From Streptomyces albipurpureus (GTDB lineage Bacteria; Actinomycetota; Actinomycetes; Streptomycetales; Streptomycetaceae): DNA of 64,000 nt. The DNA lies in the NCBI RefSeq assembly GCF_023701525.1, contig NZ_JAMQAW010000003.1, positions 62,001 through 126,000 of the forward strand. Direction: 5' to 3'. Each line of letters opens with the position of its first letter. The stretch's first letter is position 1. A program made the translations under genes and the position numbers. A model generated the notes under the pieces. The model was not told the origin of the DNA. It did no database searches and worked only from the letters and a program-made list of their open reading frames with translations. Of this stretch, positions 45,696 through 56,209 are shown piece after piece.

Positions 45696-46026
45696 GGTCG
45701 TGGAAGTTCTCGCCGCCCCTTCGGGCGACGAGACGCACCGCGCCCGGCCCAGATCCGCCAGGTTCGAGCCGGTGCCGGGGTTGAAGGACGTGGTAACGCC
45801 GGTTCCTCACATACTCCTCTTCGTCTCCTTTGCCGAACCCGCACCATCTGCCAGTACTGGTACGTTCCGGCTTTGCCAGGGCCGCTCCCGCCCTCCCCGG
45901 CACCACCCGGGTCAGGCTGCCCTCAGCTACGCTGACCTGCTGCGGCAGGCCAGAGGTGACGGTCTTTCACCTCCACTCGAACCACACTGCCTCACGGCGC
46001 GATCAAGATTCCCGACAGAGACAAGC
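45696..46026. other. gap with no supported gene
   Basis: Only shadow frames; no motif or strong dyad seen. Confidence 0.35.
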
Positions 46027-46950
46027 TCAGAGATCAGGTTCGTTCTCGGGGTTCCGGCTGTGTGGGGCTGCTGTCGGGTTGTCGTTACGTTGGTTGTCGG
46101 CATTCCAGCTGGCCAGGAGGCGGAGGGCGTCGGCTTCGGGGGTGTCGGGCCGGGGGGTGTAGACGCTGATGATCTGGTTGGAGGCGGCGTCGATGCGGAG
46201 CGTCTCGTAGGGCAAGGTGATCTCGCCGATGAGCGGGTGCCGGAAGGTCTTGCTGCCGGCCCGCGCGGTTCGCACGTCGTTGGTCGCCCAGCGCGTCCGG
46301 AACTCCGCGCTGCGGGTGGCGAGTTGCCCGATCAGCTCGGTCAGGTCGGGGTCGTCGGGGTGGAGGCCCGCCTCGATGCGCAGTGTTGCCACGGTGTCGG
46401 CGGTGATCCGGTCCCACGCGGGGAACAGCTCCCGGGCCCTGGACTCGTTGAGAAACAGGAAGCGGGCGCTGTTCGGCCGCCCGGGAAGATCGAACACGGG
46501 TGCGAGGAGCGCGCGCCCGAGTGTGTTGGCCGCGAGGATGTCGAACCGGCCGTTGAAGACCACTGCGGGTAGGTGGTCCAGGGAGTCCAGGAGCACCCGG
46601 ATTCCGGGATTGACGGAGTCTTTCGGTACGCTGCGGCGCCGCTTGCGGGACGCGGGGGTCAGCGCGGCAAGTAGCCGGCCCAGGTGGGCGCGTTCGTCGT
46701 CGTCCAGACGCAGGACGTCGGCGACGGCGGCGACGACTCCGGCTGAGGGCCCGGTGGCCTGGCCGCGTTCGAGGCGGACGTAGTACTCGGGGCTGACGCC
46801 GGCGAGCAGCGCGACCTCTTCCCTGCGCAGGCCTTTGACCCGGCGGCGGGTGCTCTGCGCGGGAAGGCCCGCGTCGGTGGGCGCGATCCGGGCGCGGCGG
46901 GTGGTGAGGAACTCGCGAACCGCTGCCCGCGCGGACTCCTTCTCGTCCAT
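46027..46950 (-). CDS. XRE-family regulator with MmyB-like ligand-binding domain
   Basis: The protein has 307 residues. The N-terminal helix-turn-helix includes RVKGLRREEVALLAGVSPEY followed by YVRLERGQ. The MmyB-like PAS-type domain follows (PAVVFNGRFDILAANTLGRA, LFPAWDRITADTVATLRIEA, RHPLIGEITLPYETLRI). Members of this large Streptomyces family often control a divergent oxidoreductase gene. Here the aldo/keto reductase and SnoaL-like genes start 191 bases away on the opposite strand, so they are the likely targets. Confidence 0.92.
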   Translation of the reverse strand: MDEKESARAAVREFLTTRRARIAPTDAGLPAQSTRRRVKGLRREEVALLAGVSPEYYVRLERGQATGPSAGVVAAVADVLRLDDDERAHLGRLLAALTPASRKRRRSVPKDSVNPGIRVLLDSLDHLPAVVFNGRFDILAANTLGRALLAPVFDLPGRPNSARFLFLNESRARELFPAWDRITADTVATLRIEAGLHPDDPDLTELIGQLATRSAEFRTRWATNDVRTARAGSKTFRHPLIGEITLPYETLRIDAASNQIISVYTPRPDTPEADALRLLASWNADNQRNDNPTAAPHSRNPENEPDL

Positions 46951-47141
46951 GGCATCGAGGATAGTCCCGGCCCACCTGCCGTAAGGGGGCCCTGTGAGTA
47001 CCCCTTTTCGTCGTGCCTGTCGGGGGTGTGGTGGACCGGTGTTGTCTGGGTGCCGGCGAGATCGGGAGCGCCGCCGGATGCCGCGGACGCGGGACGGCTG
47101 CCTCTTTCCGATGCTCGTTCCTTCGACACTCTCGACGAGAA

Positions 47142-48134
<993 letters not shown>

Positions 48135-48223
48135 ACCCGGCACCCATATGGGTCCCGCAATCCGAACACCCAACCCACCGAGGTTCTCGACGCCCGAGAG
48201 GCCCTCGCCCCAGGAGGAGCGGC

Positions 48224-48628
48224 ATGTCCGCAGCCACGTCACTGACCGAGCGGAACCGCGCGGTCGTCGATGCCATGTTCGCTGCGGCGGACAAGGGCGA
48301 CATCGAGGGAGTCCTCTCCCACCTGTCCGACGACATCGCGGTCATCGAACCGCTGTTCCTGCCCTTCGGGAAGGCATACCACGGAAAGGACGAATTCCTC
48401 GCCCTCGCCGAGGTCTTGCCGAGCTACCTCGACATCTCCTCGATCACGGTGCACTACACCATCGCCGACGGCGACCGCGTCGCCGCGTGCGTCGGCATCA
48501 CTGACCTCGCGACCGGAGAACCGACCCGGTTCATCGAGCAATTCACCGTCAAGAACGGCAAGATCGTCGAGAACCGGCTCTTTTACCACGACGCCGGCAC
48601 CCTGGTCGACAAGCCCAAGATCGTCTAG
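48224..48628 (+). CDS. SnoaL-like / NTF2-fold protein
   Basis: The protein has 134 residues with GGAGCGG upstream of the ATG. The NTF2-like cone shows NRAVVDAMFAAADKGDIEGV, IEPLFLPFGKAYHGKDEFLA, and a final strand pair GEPTRFIEQFTVKNGKIVEN. These folds act as small-molecule isomerases, hydrolases or ligand binders. It is cotranscribed with the aldo/keto reductase. Its substrate is unknown. Confidence 0.87.
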   Translation: MSAATSLTERNRAVVDAMFAAADKGDIEGVLSHLSDDIAVIEPLFLPFGKAYHGKDEFLALAEVLPSYLDISSITVHYTIADGDRVAACVGITDLATGEPTRFIEQFTVKNGKIVENRLFYHDAGTLVDKPKIV

Positions 48629-48785
48629 CGCACGCGAACTCTCCGGTCGTCCCTCCGGTGTTCCCCGACCCCGGCCGGGGCCCGCGGACCGCCGCTCCCT
48701 CCCTCGGCTGTGAGACAGCGACGGCCCCGCCCGCCTCCTGGATGGAGCCCGGCACACCCCCGGACGCGTCAGACGCGGGCCAGGG

Positions 48786-48930
48786 CCGCGTCTTCCGATG
48801 CACCTTCCTTCACGTTCCCGAAGAGAAGCGAGTTCCGCTACGCAGCACGCCATGCCGGGGAGCCCGCAGCCTTCCCGGACCGGCCCGGGTGCCTTGGCCA
48901 TGGGCGACACCCACATCGCCGACACCCTGG
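48786..48930 (+). repeat. degenerate copy of the aldo/keto reductase 5' end and leader
   Basis: The stretch beginning CGTCTTCCGATGC and passing through CGCAGCACGCCATGCCGGGG mirrors 47100-47225: CTTTCCGATGC..., a GAAGAGAAGCGAGTTC leader like the GACGAGAAATGAGTTC leader, then ATGCAGCACGCCATG and the sequence for the protein's first 20 residues. Similarity covers leader and start, then fades. It encodes no complete protein and appears to be a partial duplication. Confidence 0.6.
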
Positions 48931-48949
48931 CCGGGCGCTCCGCGGCGGC

Positions 48950-49334
48950 GCGGACGAGCAGCGCCAGTGCCGCGTTCGACACCAGGAGCTGTGCGGGCGG
49001 TGCTCCGTCGTCCAGTCCCAACGCGACGCTCAGCGCTGTGCAGTAGGGGCTGGGCAACTGCCCAGGCTCGTCCAGGAGCGGGTGGAGGCCCGCGAACCCG
49101 ACCGTGCTCTCGAACTCCACACCCACGGCGCGCACGACCCGTATGTCCGCGCCCGGCCTGCGCGGATGCGGCATGCCGGCAGCACCGCCTTGCCGAAGCC
49201 CGCTTCCCCGGACAGCAGGAGTGCCCTGCGGATTTTCGTACGTTGTCGACGCGGTCCCGTATCACCGCGAGGTCGTGGCCGCGCCCGGTCGACTGTCCGT
49301 CGGAATCCGCCGGTAGCGGCCCCTCGCCGCCCAT
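48950..49334 (-). pseudogene. LuxR-type ATPase regulator remnant with frameshifts
   Basis: On the minus strand three frames together read GRGHDLAVIRDRVDNVRKSA, then LLLSGEAGFGKAVL (Walker A-like, with the final T replaced), then RAVGVEFESTVGFAGLHPLL and LLVSNAALALLVRAAAERP. This is the N-terminal ATPase part of large LuxR (LAL-type) regulators. At least two frameshifts and truncation before the helix-turn-helix domain make it nonfunctional. Confidence 0.65.
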
Positions 49335-49457
49335 GCCCGCCCCCTCAGCTCTCGGGCACCGTACGCCGAAGTAGGCCGAGCGGCAGCGGACTTGGGTGCG
49401 CAGATCAGGGGGAGACCGGCCCGGTTCATGGAGCCGGGCCGGCCGGGTGCGCGGTGG

Positions 49458-50783
49458 TCAGTCGGCGGCGACCGTCGGGTGGAGGTAGAAGGTTTCGTTG
49501 GAGATCGGTACGGGACCGATCTGGTCGGGCCATTGGACGACCCAGGCGCCGTCGCCGTTCTCGCCCCGGTTGATGTTGGCGAACAGGCCGGTGGAGTTGT
49601 TGCGCAGCATGGTCAGGTTCGGCCGGGTGGGGACGGGGTGCTCCAGGGTCCAGTTCTGGGTGTCGCGCTGGGGGCCGCCAGGGCCGGGCTGGCCCTCCCT
49701 GCCGTGGCACGTCCAGATGTTGAGCCAGTCGCCCCGGGTGGAGGCCTGGCCCCGGTTGACGTCGAGGCACTTGCCGCTGTCGGAACTGACGATGCGGTAG
49801 AGCGGGTCGCCGTCCGGTGCGGTGTAGCCGTTGGGCACCAGACGCCACCTCTGGTTGACGGCGCCGTTGTCGTGGTACTGGACGACGTGCGTGCCGTCGC
49901 TGTCGTTGCCGTTGAAGACGTCGAGGTTACGGCGGCTGTTCTGCGCGTGCACGGTCAGTTCACGCGGCTCGGCCTGGGCCCGCATCGAGCCGAAGTGAAC
50001 GGGCCAGTGGTCGCTGCCCCGGTTGATGCCGCGGGTGGCCTGCCAGTTGTCCGTGCGCACGTTGGAGACCATGTAGTCCAGCTCGCTGCCCCCCTGGTGG
50101 GTGGCGAGCCCGGAGTTGTACACGTAACTGCCGACCGGCAGGCGGAACGGGGGCAGGGTGGAGGGGTCCCGGTTGTAGTCGCCCAGCACGGCCCAGTTCC
50201 TGACGCCGTAGTACGCGGCTTCGCGCTCGGCGTTGGTCAGCAGTTGGGGGACGTCGAAGCCGCTGCCCGATGCGGCGTGCAGGGAGGCGAAGAGCACGTC
50301 GTCCGCCTGCCTGACCACGCCGAGCGCGTTGCGGTACTGGCCGCGGATCTGGAAGACGCGTTCCGGCCGGAAGCTGGTGACGATGCCGACGTTGCGCGAA
50401 TCCATGCCGAGGACGTACAGATAGCGCCAGTCGCCGCGGCCGACGTCCCACCGGTACTCGTCGATGCCGTTGATCCGCCCCAGGTAAATGGACCCGGCGG
50501 GCTGCGTGTTGGGCACCTCCTGGAGCGCGACTACGCTGTTGTCCCGTGCCAGGACACGCACGCCTTGCCATCGGTCGCTGCCGACCTGCATGTTCCATGT
50601 GGCCACCCGGTGCGTGTCCGGATTCGCCGCGTGCGCCGTGCCGCCGCCTGCCACCAGGAAGGTGCTGAGCATCAGCGCGGTCGCCAGTACGGCGCCCAGG
50701 CGGCGCAGGACACCGCGGCGGCCCGCACGTTCCGTTGCCGCGCCGGGTAACACCCGCTCCCGGTTGGTACGTCTGGATTTCAT
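49458..50783 (-). CDS. secreted CdtB-like nuclease/phosphatase with C-terminal ricin-type lectin domain
   Basis: The protein has 441 residues. A signal peptide (RRLGAVLATALMLSTFLVAG, cleavage after AHA) is followed by a DNase I/CdtB-like endonuclease-exonuclease-phosphatase domain, residues about 55-275: RVATWNMQVGS, VVALQEVPN, VLGDYNRDPS, SELDYMVSNV and GSDHWPVHF hold the expected metal and catalytic residues. A ricin-B-type lectin follows with CLDVNRG, QRWRLV and QNWTLE (QxW repeats). This resembles the CdtB/ricin arrangement of secreted genotoxin-like nucleases. It has no partner gene nearby; in Streptomyces it may degrade DNA or phospholipid/phosphate substrates outside the cell. Confidence 0.85.
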   Translation of the reverse strand: MKSRRTNRERVLPGAATERAGRRGVLRRLGAVLATALMLSTFLVAGGGTAHAANPDTHRVATWNMQVGSDRWQGVRVLARDNSVVALQEVPNTQPAGSIYLGRINGIDEYRWDVGRGDWRYLYVLGMDSRNVGIVTSFRPERVFQIRGQYRNALGVVRQADDVLFASLHAASGSGFDVPQLLTNAEREAAYYGVRNWAVLGDYNRDPSTLPPFRLPVGSYVYNSGLATHQGGSELDYMVSNVRTDNWQATRGINRGSDHWPVHFGSMRAQAEPRELTVHAQNSRRNLDVFNGNDSDGTHVVQYHDNGAVNQRWRLVPNGYTAPDGDPLYRIVSSDSGKCLDVNRGQASTRGDWLNIWTCHGREGQPGPGGPQRDTQNWTLEHPVPTRPNLTMLRNNSTGLFANINRGENGDGAWVVQWPDQIGPVPISNETFYLHPTVAAD

Positions 50784-51206
50784 GAGTTCTCCCAGAAGGG
50801 CTCGACGTGATGAATGTCCGGCCTCGGACTTCCCGTGTTCAGCGTACGGCGGCCTGCCGGATCAGGGCGGATCCGGCTGGGACCAGTCGCCGACGAGTTC
50901 GAGGTACGCCTGGCCGGAGACCGGCTTGCCCTGGCCGCGCCGCCGACCTCGCCGACGCGGCTGACGAGGAGCGGAGCGAGTACAGCGATACGCACACAAC
51001 CGACAACGACCCCGAGCAGGACATCGCATGAAGACCACTACCGTTCCAGAACCCCGCACAGCCGCTGCCCTGGCCGCCCGCCGCGCGGATCGCGAGGGTC
51101 GGGCACCCTCGGCCAGACGTTCCGGCAGGCCCGGGATATCCGCGGGATGCTCGCGGAGTTGGTCAAAGGCAAGCGGGATCGGCGATGACACGTCGGCAGG
51201 CACGGT
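50784..51206. other. gap with a possible decayed small gene
   Basis: The plus strand ends with TLGQTFRQARDIRGMLAELV before a stop at 51188, in a different frame from MKTTTVPEPRTAAALAARRA starting at 51028, which may be two halves of a frameshifted short gene. Support is weak. The left end contains the promoter and ribosome-binding region of the nuclease gene. Confidence 0.3.
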
Positions 51207-51428
51207 TCATTCGCCCTCGGTGTCCTCGGCCTCCCAGCGAAGCAGGTCGCCTGGCTGGCACTTGAGCACCTCGCAGAGCGCGGCGAGCGTCGCAAAGCGC
51301 ACCGCCTTGGCGCGGCCGTTCTTGAGTACCGCCAGGTTGGCGGGCGTGATCCCTACGCGGTCCGCGAGTTCGCCCACGGACATCTTCCGCCTGGCCAGCA
51401 TCACGTCGATGTCGACGGCGATCGGCAT
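51207..51428 (-). CDS. YozG-type XRE helix-turn-helix protein
   Basis: The protein has 73 residues. Almost all of it is one Cro/CI-like helix-turn-helix: MLARRKMSVGELADRVGITP then ANLAVLKNGRAKAVRFATLA. It ends with CQPGDLLRWEAEDTEGE, as in small regulators of this group. The ATG overlaps the DUF2975 stop (TGATG), so the pair is translationally coupled. It probably controls its own operon or senses the membrane partner. Confidence 0.85.
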   Translation of the reverse strand: MPIAVDIDVMLARRKMSVGELADRVGITPANLAVLKNGRAKAVRFATLAALCEVLKCQPGDLLRWEAEDTEGE

Positions 51429-51919
51429 CAGATCACCTCGTCCAACTCGGCCTGCATCTGTGCCGCTTCGACGTCGCGGGCGACGGCCTGGGCGAGCAGC
51501 ATCCGTAGCACGAGCACGATGAGCGCGACTCCCAGGATGGCCACACCAAACCCACCCATGATGAGGGTGACGCCCGGGTCGTCCCGCTGGTCGGGCGCGT
51601 TCAGGGCCGTGACCGCGAACCACACGAGAGCGGCCGCAACGATCGCGCCGACAATGATGTCCACGTACCGGAAGGCGGCGTGGGAGAACACGGTTCCGTG
51701 TCGCACCATCGTTACCAGTCGCCATACGCAGACCAGGGCAACCTGGGCCGTCCCGATGCCGAGGATCGTGATCACGCGCAGCGGGGTCAGCGGGAGCGAC
51801 CCGTCCTCCGGGTCGCTGCCGCTGACCAACGCCCACGCCATGAATGCCTGTACGAACACGGTGCCGGTGAGCACCACCACGAGCACGGCGCGCAGCGCGC
51901 GCACTGTCAGCTTTCCCAT
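51428..51919 (-). CDS. DUF2975-type membrane protein
   Basis: The ATG at 51919 gives 163 residues; an upstream extension to 52264 is not hydrophobic and has no start signal. Four helices are visible (ALRAVLVVVLTGTVFVQAFM, VITILGIGTAQVALVCVWRL, YVDIIVGAIVAAALVWFAVT, GGFGVAILGVALIVLVLRML). DUF2975 proteins are usually encoded with a small XRE regulator, as here. The function is unknown; a membrane-signal partner of the regulator is likely. Confidence 0.8.
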   Translation of the reverse strand: MGKLTVRALRAVLVVVLTGTVFVQAFMAWALVSGSDPEDGSLPLTPLRVITILGIGTAQVALVCVWRLVTMVRHGTVFSHAAFRYVDIIVGAIVAAALVWFAVTALNAPDQRDDPGVTLIMGGFGVAILGVALIVLVLRMLLAQAVARDVEAAQMQAELDEVI

Positions 51920-52960
51920 GACCCACCCTTCAATCGAGCTACGATGGAAATCTATCGAATCTCGATAGGTAGAGCAAGGGCGGGCGGCGGTTTCGCGCCA
52001 TGGGGGATGCCGCTGCCCGCTCCCGCGGCATGGACGCGATGCGAAGTGTTTCGACCTTGCCGAGTCGACCTCGCTGAGCCATGAATCGGACGCCATACGA
52101 CTACGCCGAAGCCTTGGCCATTCGGTGATCCCGTTGTGAGACTGTGCGGTGAGTTCGGTGGGCTGGGCTGTCTCGTCGGTTTCTGACTCCAACGGGTGGA
52201 GGCGGGATTCGGTGAGGAATTCGCGGCCCGTCTGGGGTGGGTCCTCGGTCAAAAGGGGACGCATTGCGAGGGCGTCAGTTGATCGCCGGTCTCGTCCAAG
52301 TCGTCCTCACTCTGCATTTGGCCTGCTCAGGTCGATGAGGGAAAGCCTTGGGCAAGGTTCGAGGCCGCTGCATAATCGATTTCATCTAAGTCGGGAGAGT
52401 GGCAGGTCGCGACGATTGGGTGTCCTTCGTTTGACCCGACTGAAAAGCACCCGATTCGGCAGTTCGGGTGCGCTCGTAGGATTTCCGTCTTTGGCCTCGA
52501 TCAGGGCCTTCAGGGCCCTGGCGATCAGAAAAGGAGAGAGAGCTGAAACGAGTGATTGCCCAAATCGGTGTGGCGGTCGCCGTCTGCGGGCGGCAAACAT
52601 GGGGCTCTCGTCACCGGATTCGCAGGCGTGCACCACGACAGCGGTGGGTGGGGCAGCCTGCCGCTATGCGAGTCCTTGGGTCTGGGATGGCAATGACTAC
52701 GACGGCAGTTGGTGGACGAATGGACCGTCGGCGTCTCCGATAAAGCACCACCTGCAACGGAAAGAGGGCAGCGCAATCCGCAAATCCTCATACTCGGGCG
52801 GCCACCACGGCCGCGACTCCCTGACGTTCCGGTCTGCAACAGTTTTGACTAGTTCGGGCGCTTCCTGGTGGTGATCGGCCCGGTACTGCCGCCAGATCGA
52901 TGCCGCGGGGCCCGTGACGTAGGTCCTGGTCGGGCGGTCGTTCGCGTGACTCACCTGGTG
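51920..52960. other. about 1 kb with no supported gene
   Basis: Plus and minus frames are Ser/Arg rich without family features. A RKSSYSGGHHGRDS phrase near 52785 recalls DUF397 proteins, but the rest does not fit. GC is somewhat lower than the average of the window. Probably decayed sequence next to the IS5 remnant. Confidence 0.35.
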
Positions 52961-53049
52961 GAAGACCGGAGGTACACGATGGCCTTGCCTCAGCATGATC
53001 TTGCGACCTCGGGAGCGGTTGAGGTCTGGACAAAGCTGGCCTGGGGGGT

Positions 53050-53350
53050 GATCGGCAGGCGGCCGGTCGGGGGAGCACCATCCGGTGGGCCACCCGCCGC
53101 ACCACTCGACGCGGGCACTCGGGGCTCGGCTCCATCGGCCCGGTCGGCTTCGAACAGTCGGACCGCCGCCCTTGGTAGGCGAGAGCGGCCAGGCGGGGAC
53201 GCCCTGGCGCCCGCAGATGCGGATGATCCGGTAGGTACGGGCGGTGATCAGGTCGTGAGCCCGGCCCGGCAACGAGGTTAGGAACCACAGCAGTCGGCCC
53301 GCCGGATCGGTGATCACCCGTATGTCTGCTCCGTGCCGACGATGGCAGGA
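53050..53350 (-). mobile_element. IS5-type transposase remnant
   Basis: The minus strand reads HGADIRVITDPAGRLLWFLT, SLPGRAHDLITARTYRII and ICGRQGVPA, then in another frame LAALAYQGRRSD. This matches the DDE catalytic core of IS5-type transposases of Streptomyces (D in VITD, the GRAHD block, LAYQG). Frameshifts and missing ends show it is inactive. No terminal repeats found by eye. Confidence 0.65.
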
Positions 53351-53429
53351 CGTCGGGAACTTCCGCCGGACCGGGACCAAGAGTCCGGTGGAGCGGTTCG
53401 CCCACAGGCTTCGGGGTTACGGGTGGCGG

Positions 53430-54397
53430 TCGGCGGGCTGACGTACCGGACCAAGGCGGGCCGTACACACCATGTGGCGGGCGCACTCGCCGCAGCGGCG
53501 CGGGCCGACGGACATGGCGCCCCGGTCACCCGGTTGCCGCCGACCCGCCTTCCATCGCAGCGGTACTCCGGAAACGATGGTCACCGCTTCGGTTCGCGAC
53601 GAGGATCCCTGTCAGCCTCGCCGACCTGTTCCCGGGAACGACCGAGCCTGCGGCGCGCCCGCCCCGGCCTTCCTCGCCCGGATCGCCACGGGCGCCCGCC
53701 GCACCTCCACCTGCTCCGAACTCCGGCACTGGGCGCGATACTTCCCCCACCTGTCGACAGCGAGCGGGCGGCGCATGGTCGCCTGACGCGAAAGCAGATC
53801 GCGCCCAAGATCGAGAAGCCCGATTCGCCTTTGACGCGGGCCGGCAGGGTGTGGCTCGGCCTGCGGACTGCTGACCCGCGCGACCGGCCTGTCCGGCCAC
53901 GACCGGGAGAAGCTCGGAGACCCTTACCGGACGACGCCCCGGCGATCACCGCCCGCACTCCGAGGAGAGTCCCCCGGAACCTACCCGGAACCCGTGATCG
54001 GAATTCACGCGGTTGATCGAATATCACAGACCGGACCCGCTGACGAATCCAGGTCAAGATCGTGATTCATCATAAAGTCGGGTTGCCTGATGGTTGTGAG
54101 ATTCACGATGACCGATCACTGAAATCGCGATGACTGGTTGACTCTGCCGCTGTGTGCGTGGTCCTATGGTGTCGGTCGATTTAGGCTGGCCAAATCTCTC
54201 GGGGGAGGGGTGCGGGGCAGGTAAATCTCTCTTCATGAGCGTCGCTTTCATGACTTCTTCGTGCCATTGAGCACGCGCCGTCCGCAATGCTGTTTTCCGT
54301 ATTCGCGTGCGGTTTATCGGTGAATTGCCTGGGGGTGTAGCTGCTGCCTCCACATCCAAAAAACACAAGGGGCAGTCTCTAAGGGAATGGAGAGGAT
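53430..54397. other. upstream region of the contractile injection operon
   Basis: No gene supported in the first part. From about 54060 the GC content falls, as expected for a promoter. TTGACT at 54138-54143 could pair with a weak -10 (TCCTAT, 54162-54167); this is a guess. The final bases contain GGAGAGG as the ribosome-binding site of the sheath gene. Confidence 0.4.
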
Positions 54398-56200
54398 ATG
54401 GCGACGTCTGTCTCGTATCCCGGAGTTTATATCGAGGAGCTACCGAGCGCGGTGCGAACGATCACCGCGGTGACCACGTCGGTGACGGCATTCGTGGGGG
54501 CGACCCGGCGCGGGCCCATCGACGAAGCGGTGACGATCACCAGCTTCGCCGACTTCGAACGGCAGTACGGCGGCTTGGACGTGAAGAGCCTGCTGAGCTA
54601 CGCGGTGCAGCAGTTCTTCCTCGTCGGCGGCTCGGTCGCGGTCATCGTCCGGGTCGCGAAGGGCGCCGAGCCGGCGTCGCAGGACATCGCGGCGGGCGGC
54701 GAGCCGAAGGCGCTGACGGTGACCTCGCGGGACGCCAGTGCCTGGGGCAACGGGCTGAGGGTCGCGATCGACCCGGGCGCGACGGACGACACCTTCGCCG
54801 TGCGCGTGCTGGACGCCTCAGGAACGGTGCTGGAGCGGTACCGCAATCTGTCGATGGACTCCGACGGGCCGCGCTTCGTCGAGGCGGTCGTCAACGAGTC
54901 GTCGTACATCAACACCAAAGCGACCGGTGACACGGTGCCGGACTTCTCCGGCACGGTCTCGGGACCGCTCGACACACTGCCGGACCTGGCGGACAAGAAG
55001 CTCACCGCCACCGTCGACGGCGTCGAACCAGTCGAGATCACGCTCTACACCGCTGCCGACACCAGGCCCGCGTCGCTGACCGGGCTCGGCCTCCTGCTGG
55101 AGCGCAGGCTACGAGCGGCGTCGCCCAGCAGGGCCTTCACCAGAGCGGACGTCGACGTCGCCGGCAAGCGGCTCCAGGTGTTGGCCGGGACGGCGGGTGC
55201 CACGATGACGCTCACCGGCGAGGTGGCGAACCTGCTCGGCCTGACCACCGCGCATGCGACCGCCTACGCGTTGACGGGCGGAGACGACGGGGTCCCTCCG
55301 ACGGACGCGGAGTTCCGCGGCAGCGAGGGCGACAAGACCGGCGTGCACGCGCTGCGGGAGGTGCAGGACGTCAACCTGCTCTGCCTTCCCGACCTGGCCG
55401 GGCAGGACTACGCGGGTGACGCGATCAGCGTGATCACCACCGCGGAGGAGCTCTGCGAGGACAAGCGGATGCTCCTGATCGTCGACAGTCCGCCGGAGTG
55501 GACCAGCATCGAGCAGGCCCGCACCGGGCTGCCGACGTACGACGCGGTCCGCAGCGACCACGCGGCGCTGTACTTCCCGCACATCACGATGACCGACCCG
55601 CTGACCGGACGGCTGCGCACGTTCCCGCCGTCGGGAGCGGTCGCCGGACTGATGGCCAGGACCGACGCGGAACGCGGCGTGTGGAAGGCGCCGGCCGGCA
55701 CCGATGTGCGGCTCACCGGCGTGCGCTCGATGAGCGTCAGGATGTCCGATGCCGAGAACGGCTTGCTCAACCCGCTCGGGGTGAACTGCCTGCGGACCTT
55801 CCCGATCGTCGGCCCGGTGATCTGGGGCGCGCGCACACTCCTCGGCGCGGACGCGCTCGCGTCGCAGTGGAAGTACGTTCCGGTCCGACGGCTGGCGTTC
55901 ATGCTTGAGGAGAGCCTGTACCGGGGCCTGAAGTGGGTGGTGTTCGAGCCGAATGACGAGCCGCTCTGGGGCCAGATCCGGCTGAATGTGGGCGCCTTCC
56001 TGCACAACCTGTTCACCCAGGGCGCGTTCCAGGGCAAGGCGTCGCGCGATGCCTACTTCGTGAAGTGTGACAAGGACACCACGACCCAGGACGACATCAA
56101 CCGCGGCATCGTCAATGTGATCGTCGGCTTCGCGCCGCTGAAGCCGGCCGAGTTCGTCGTGGTGAAGATCGAGCAGATGGCGGGCCGGATCGAGGTTTGA
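54398..56200 (+). CDS. eCIS contractile sheath protein
   Basis: The protein has 600 residues with GGAGAGG seven bases before the ATG. It starts VSYPGVYIEELPSAVRTITA and VTAFVGATRRGPI, the typical start of phage-tail-sheath-like proteins. The C-terminal half is the conserved sheath core: FPPSGAVAGLMARTDAERGV, VNCLRTFPIVGPVIWGARTL and EESLYRGLKWVVFEPNDEPL. The sheath surrounds the tube and contracts to drive it through a membrane. It heads an eight-gene run of overlapping or nearly adjacent genes; in Streptomyces such systems are often cytoplasmic and linked to cell death or sporulation. Confidence 0.95.
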   Translation: MATSVSYPGVYIEELPSAVRTITAVTTSVTAFVGATRRGPIDEAVTITSFADFERQYGGLDVKSLLSYAVQQFFLVGGSVAVIVRVAKGAEPASQDIAAGGEPKALTVTSRDASAWGNGLRVAIDPGATDDTFAVRVLDASGTVLERYRNLSMDSDGPRFVEAVVNESSYINTKATGDTVPDFSGTVSGPLDTLPDLADKKLTATVDGVEPVEITLYTAADTRPASLTGLGLLLERRLRAASPSRAFTRADVDVAGKRLQVLAGTAGATMTLTGEVANLLGLTTAHATAYALTGGDDGVPPTDAEFRGSEGDKTGVHALREVQDVNLLCLPDLAGQDYAGDAISVITTAEELCEDKRMLLIVDSPPEWTSIEQARTGLPTYDAVRSDHAALYFPHITMTDPLTGRLRTFPPSGAVAGLMARTDAERGVWKAPAGTDVRLTGVRSMSVRMSDAENGLLNPLGVNCLRTFPIVGPVIWGARTLLGADALASQWKYVPVRRLAFMLEESLYRGLKWVVFEPNDEPLWGQIRLNVGAFLHNLFTQGAFQGKASRDAYFVKCDKDTTTQDDINRGIVNVIVGFAPLKPAEFVVVKIEQMAGRIEV

Positions 56201-56209
56201 GGAATCACC

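Noticed and set aside
54138..54167. TTGACT ... TCCTAT promoter for the eCIS operon
   Set aside because: The -10 match is weak and spacing is arbitrary; without transcript data this is only a guess, so it is not listed as a feature.
54054..54368. 104-residue minus-strand ORF upstream of the sheath gene
   Set aside because: Its composition is mixed and it overlaps the low-GC promoter region; no motif or ribosome-binding site.
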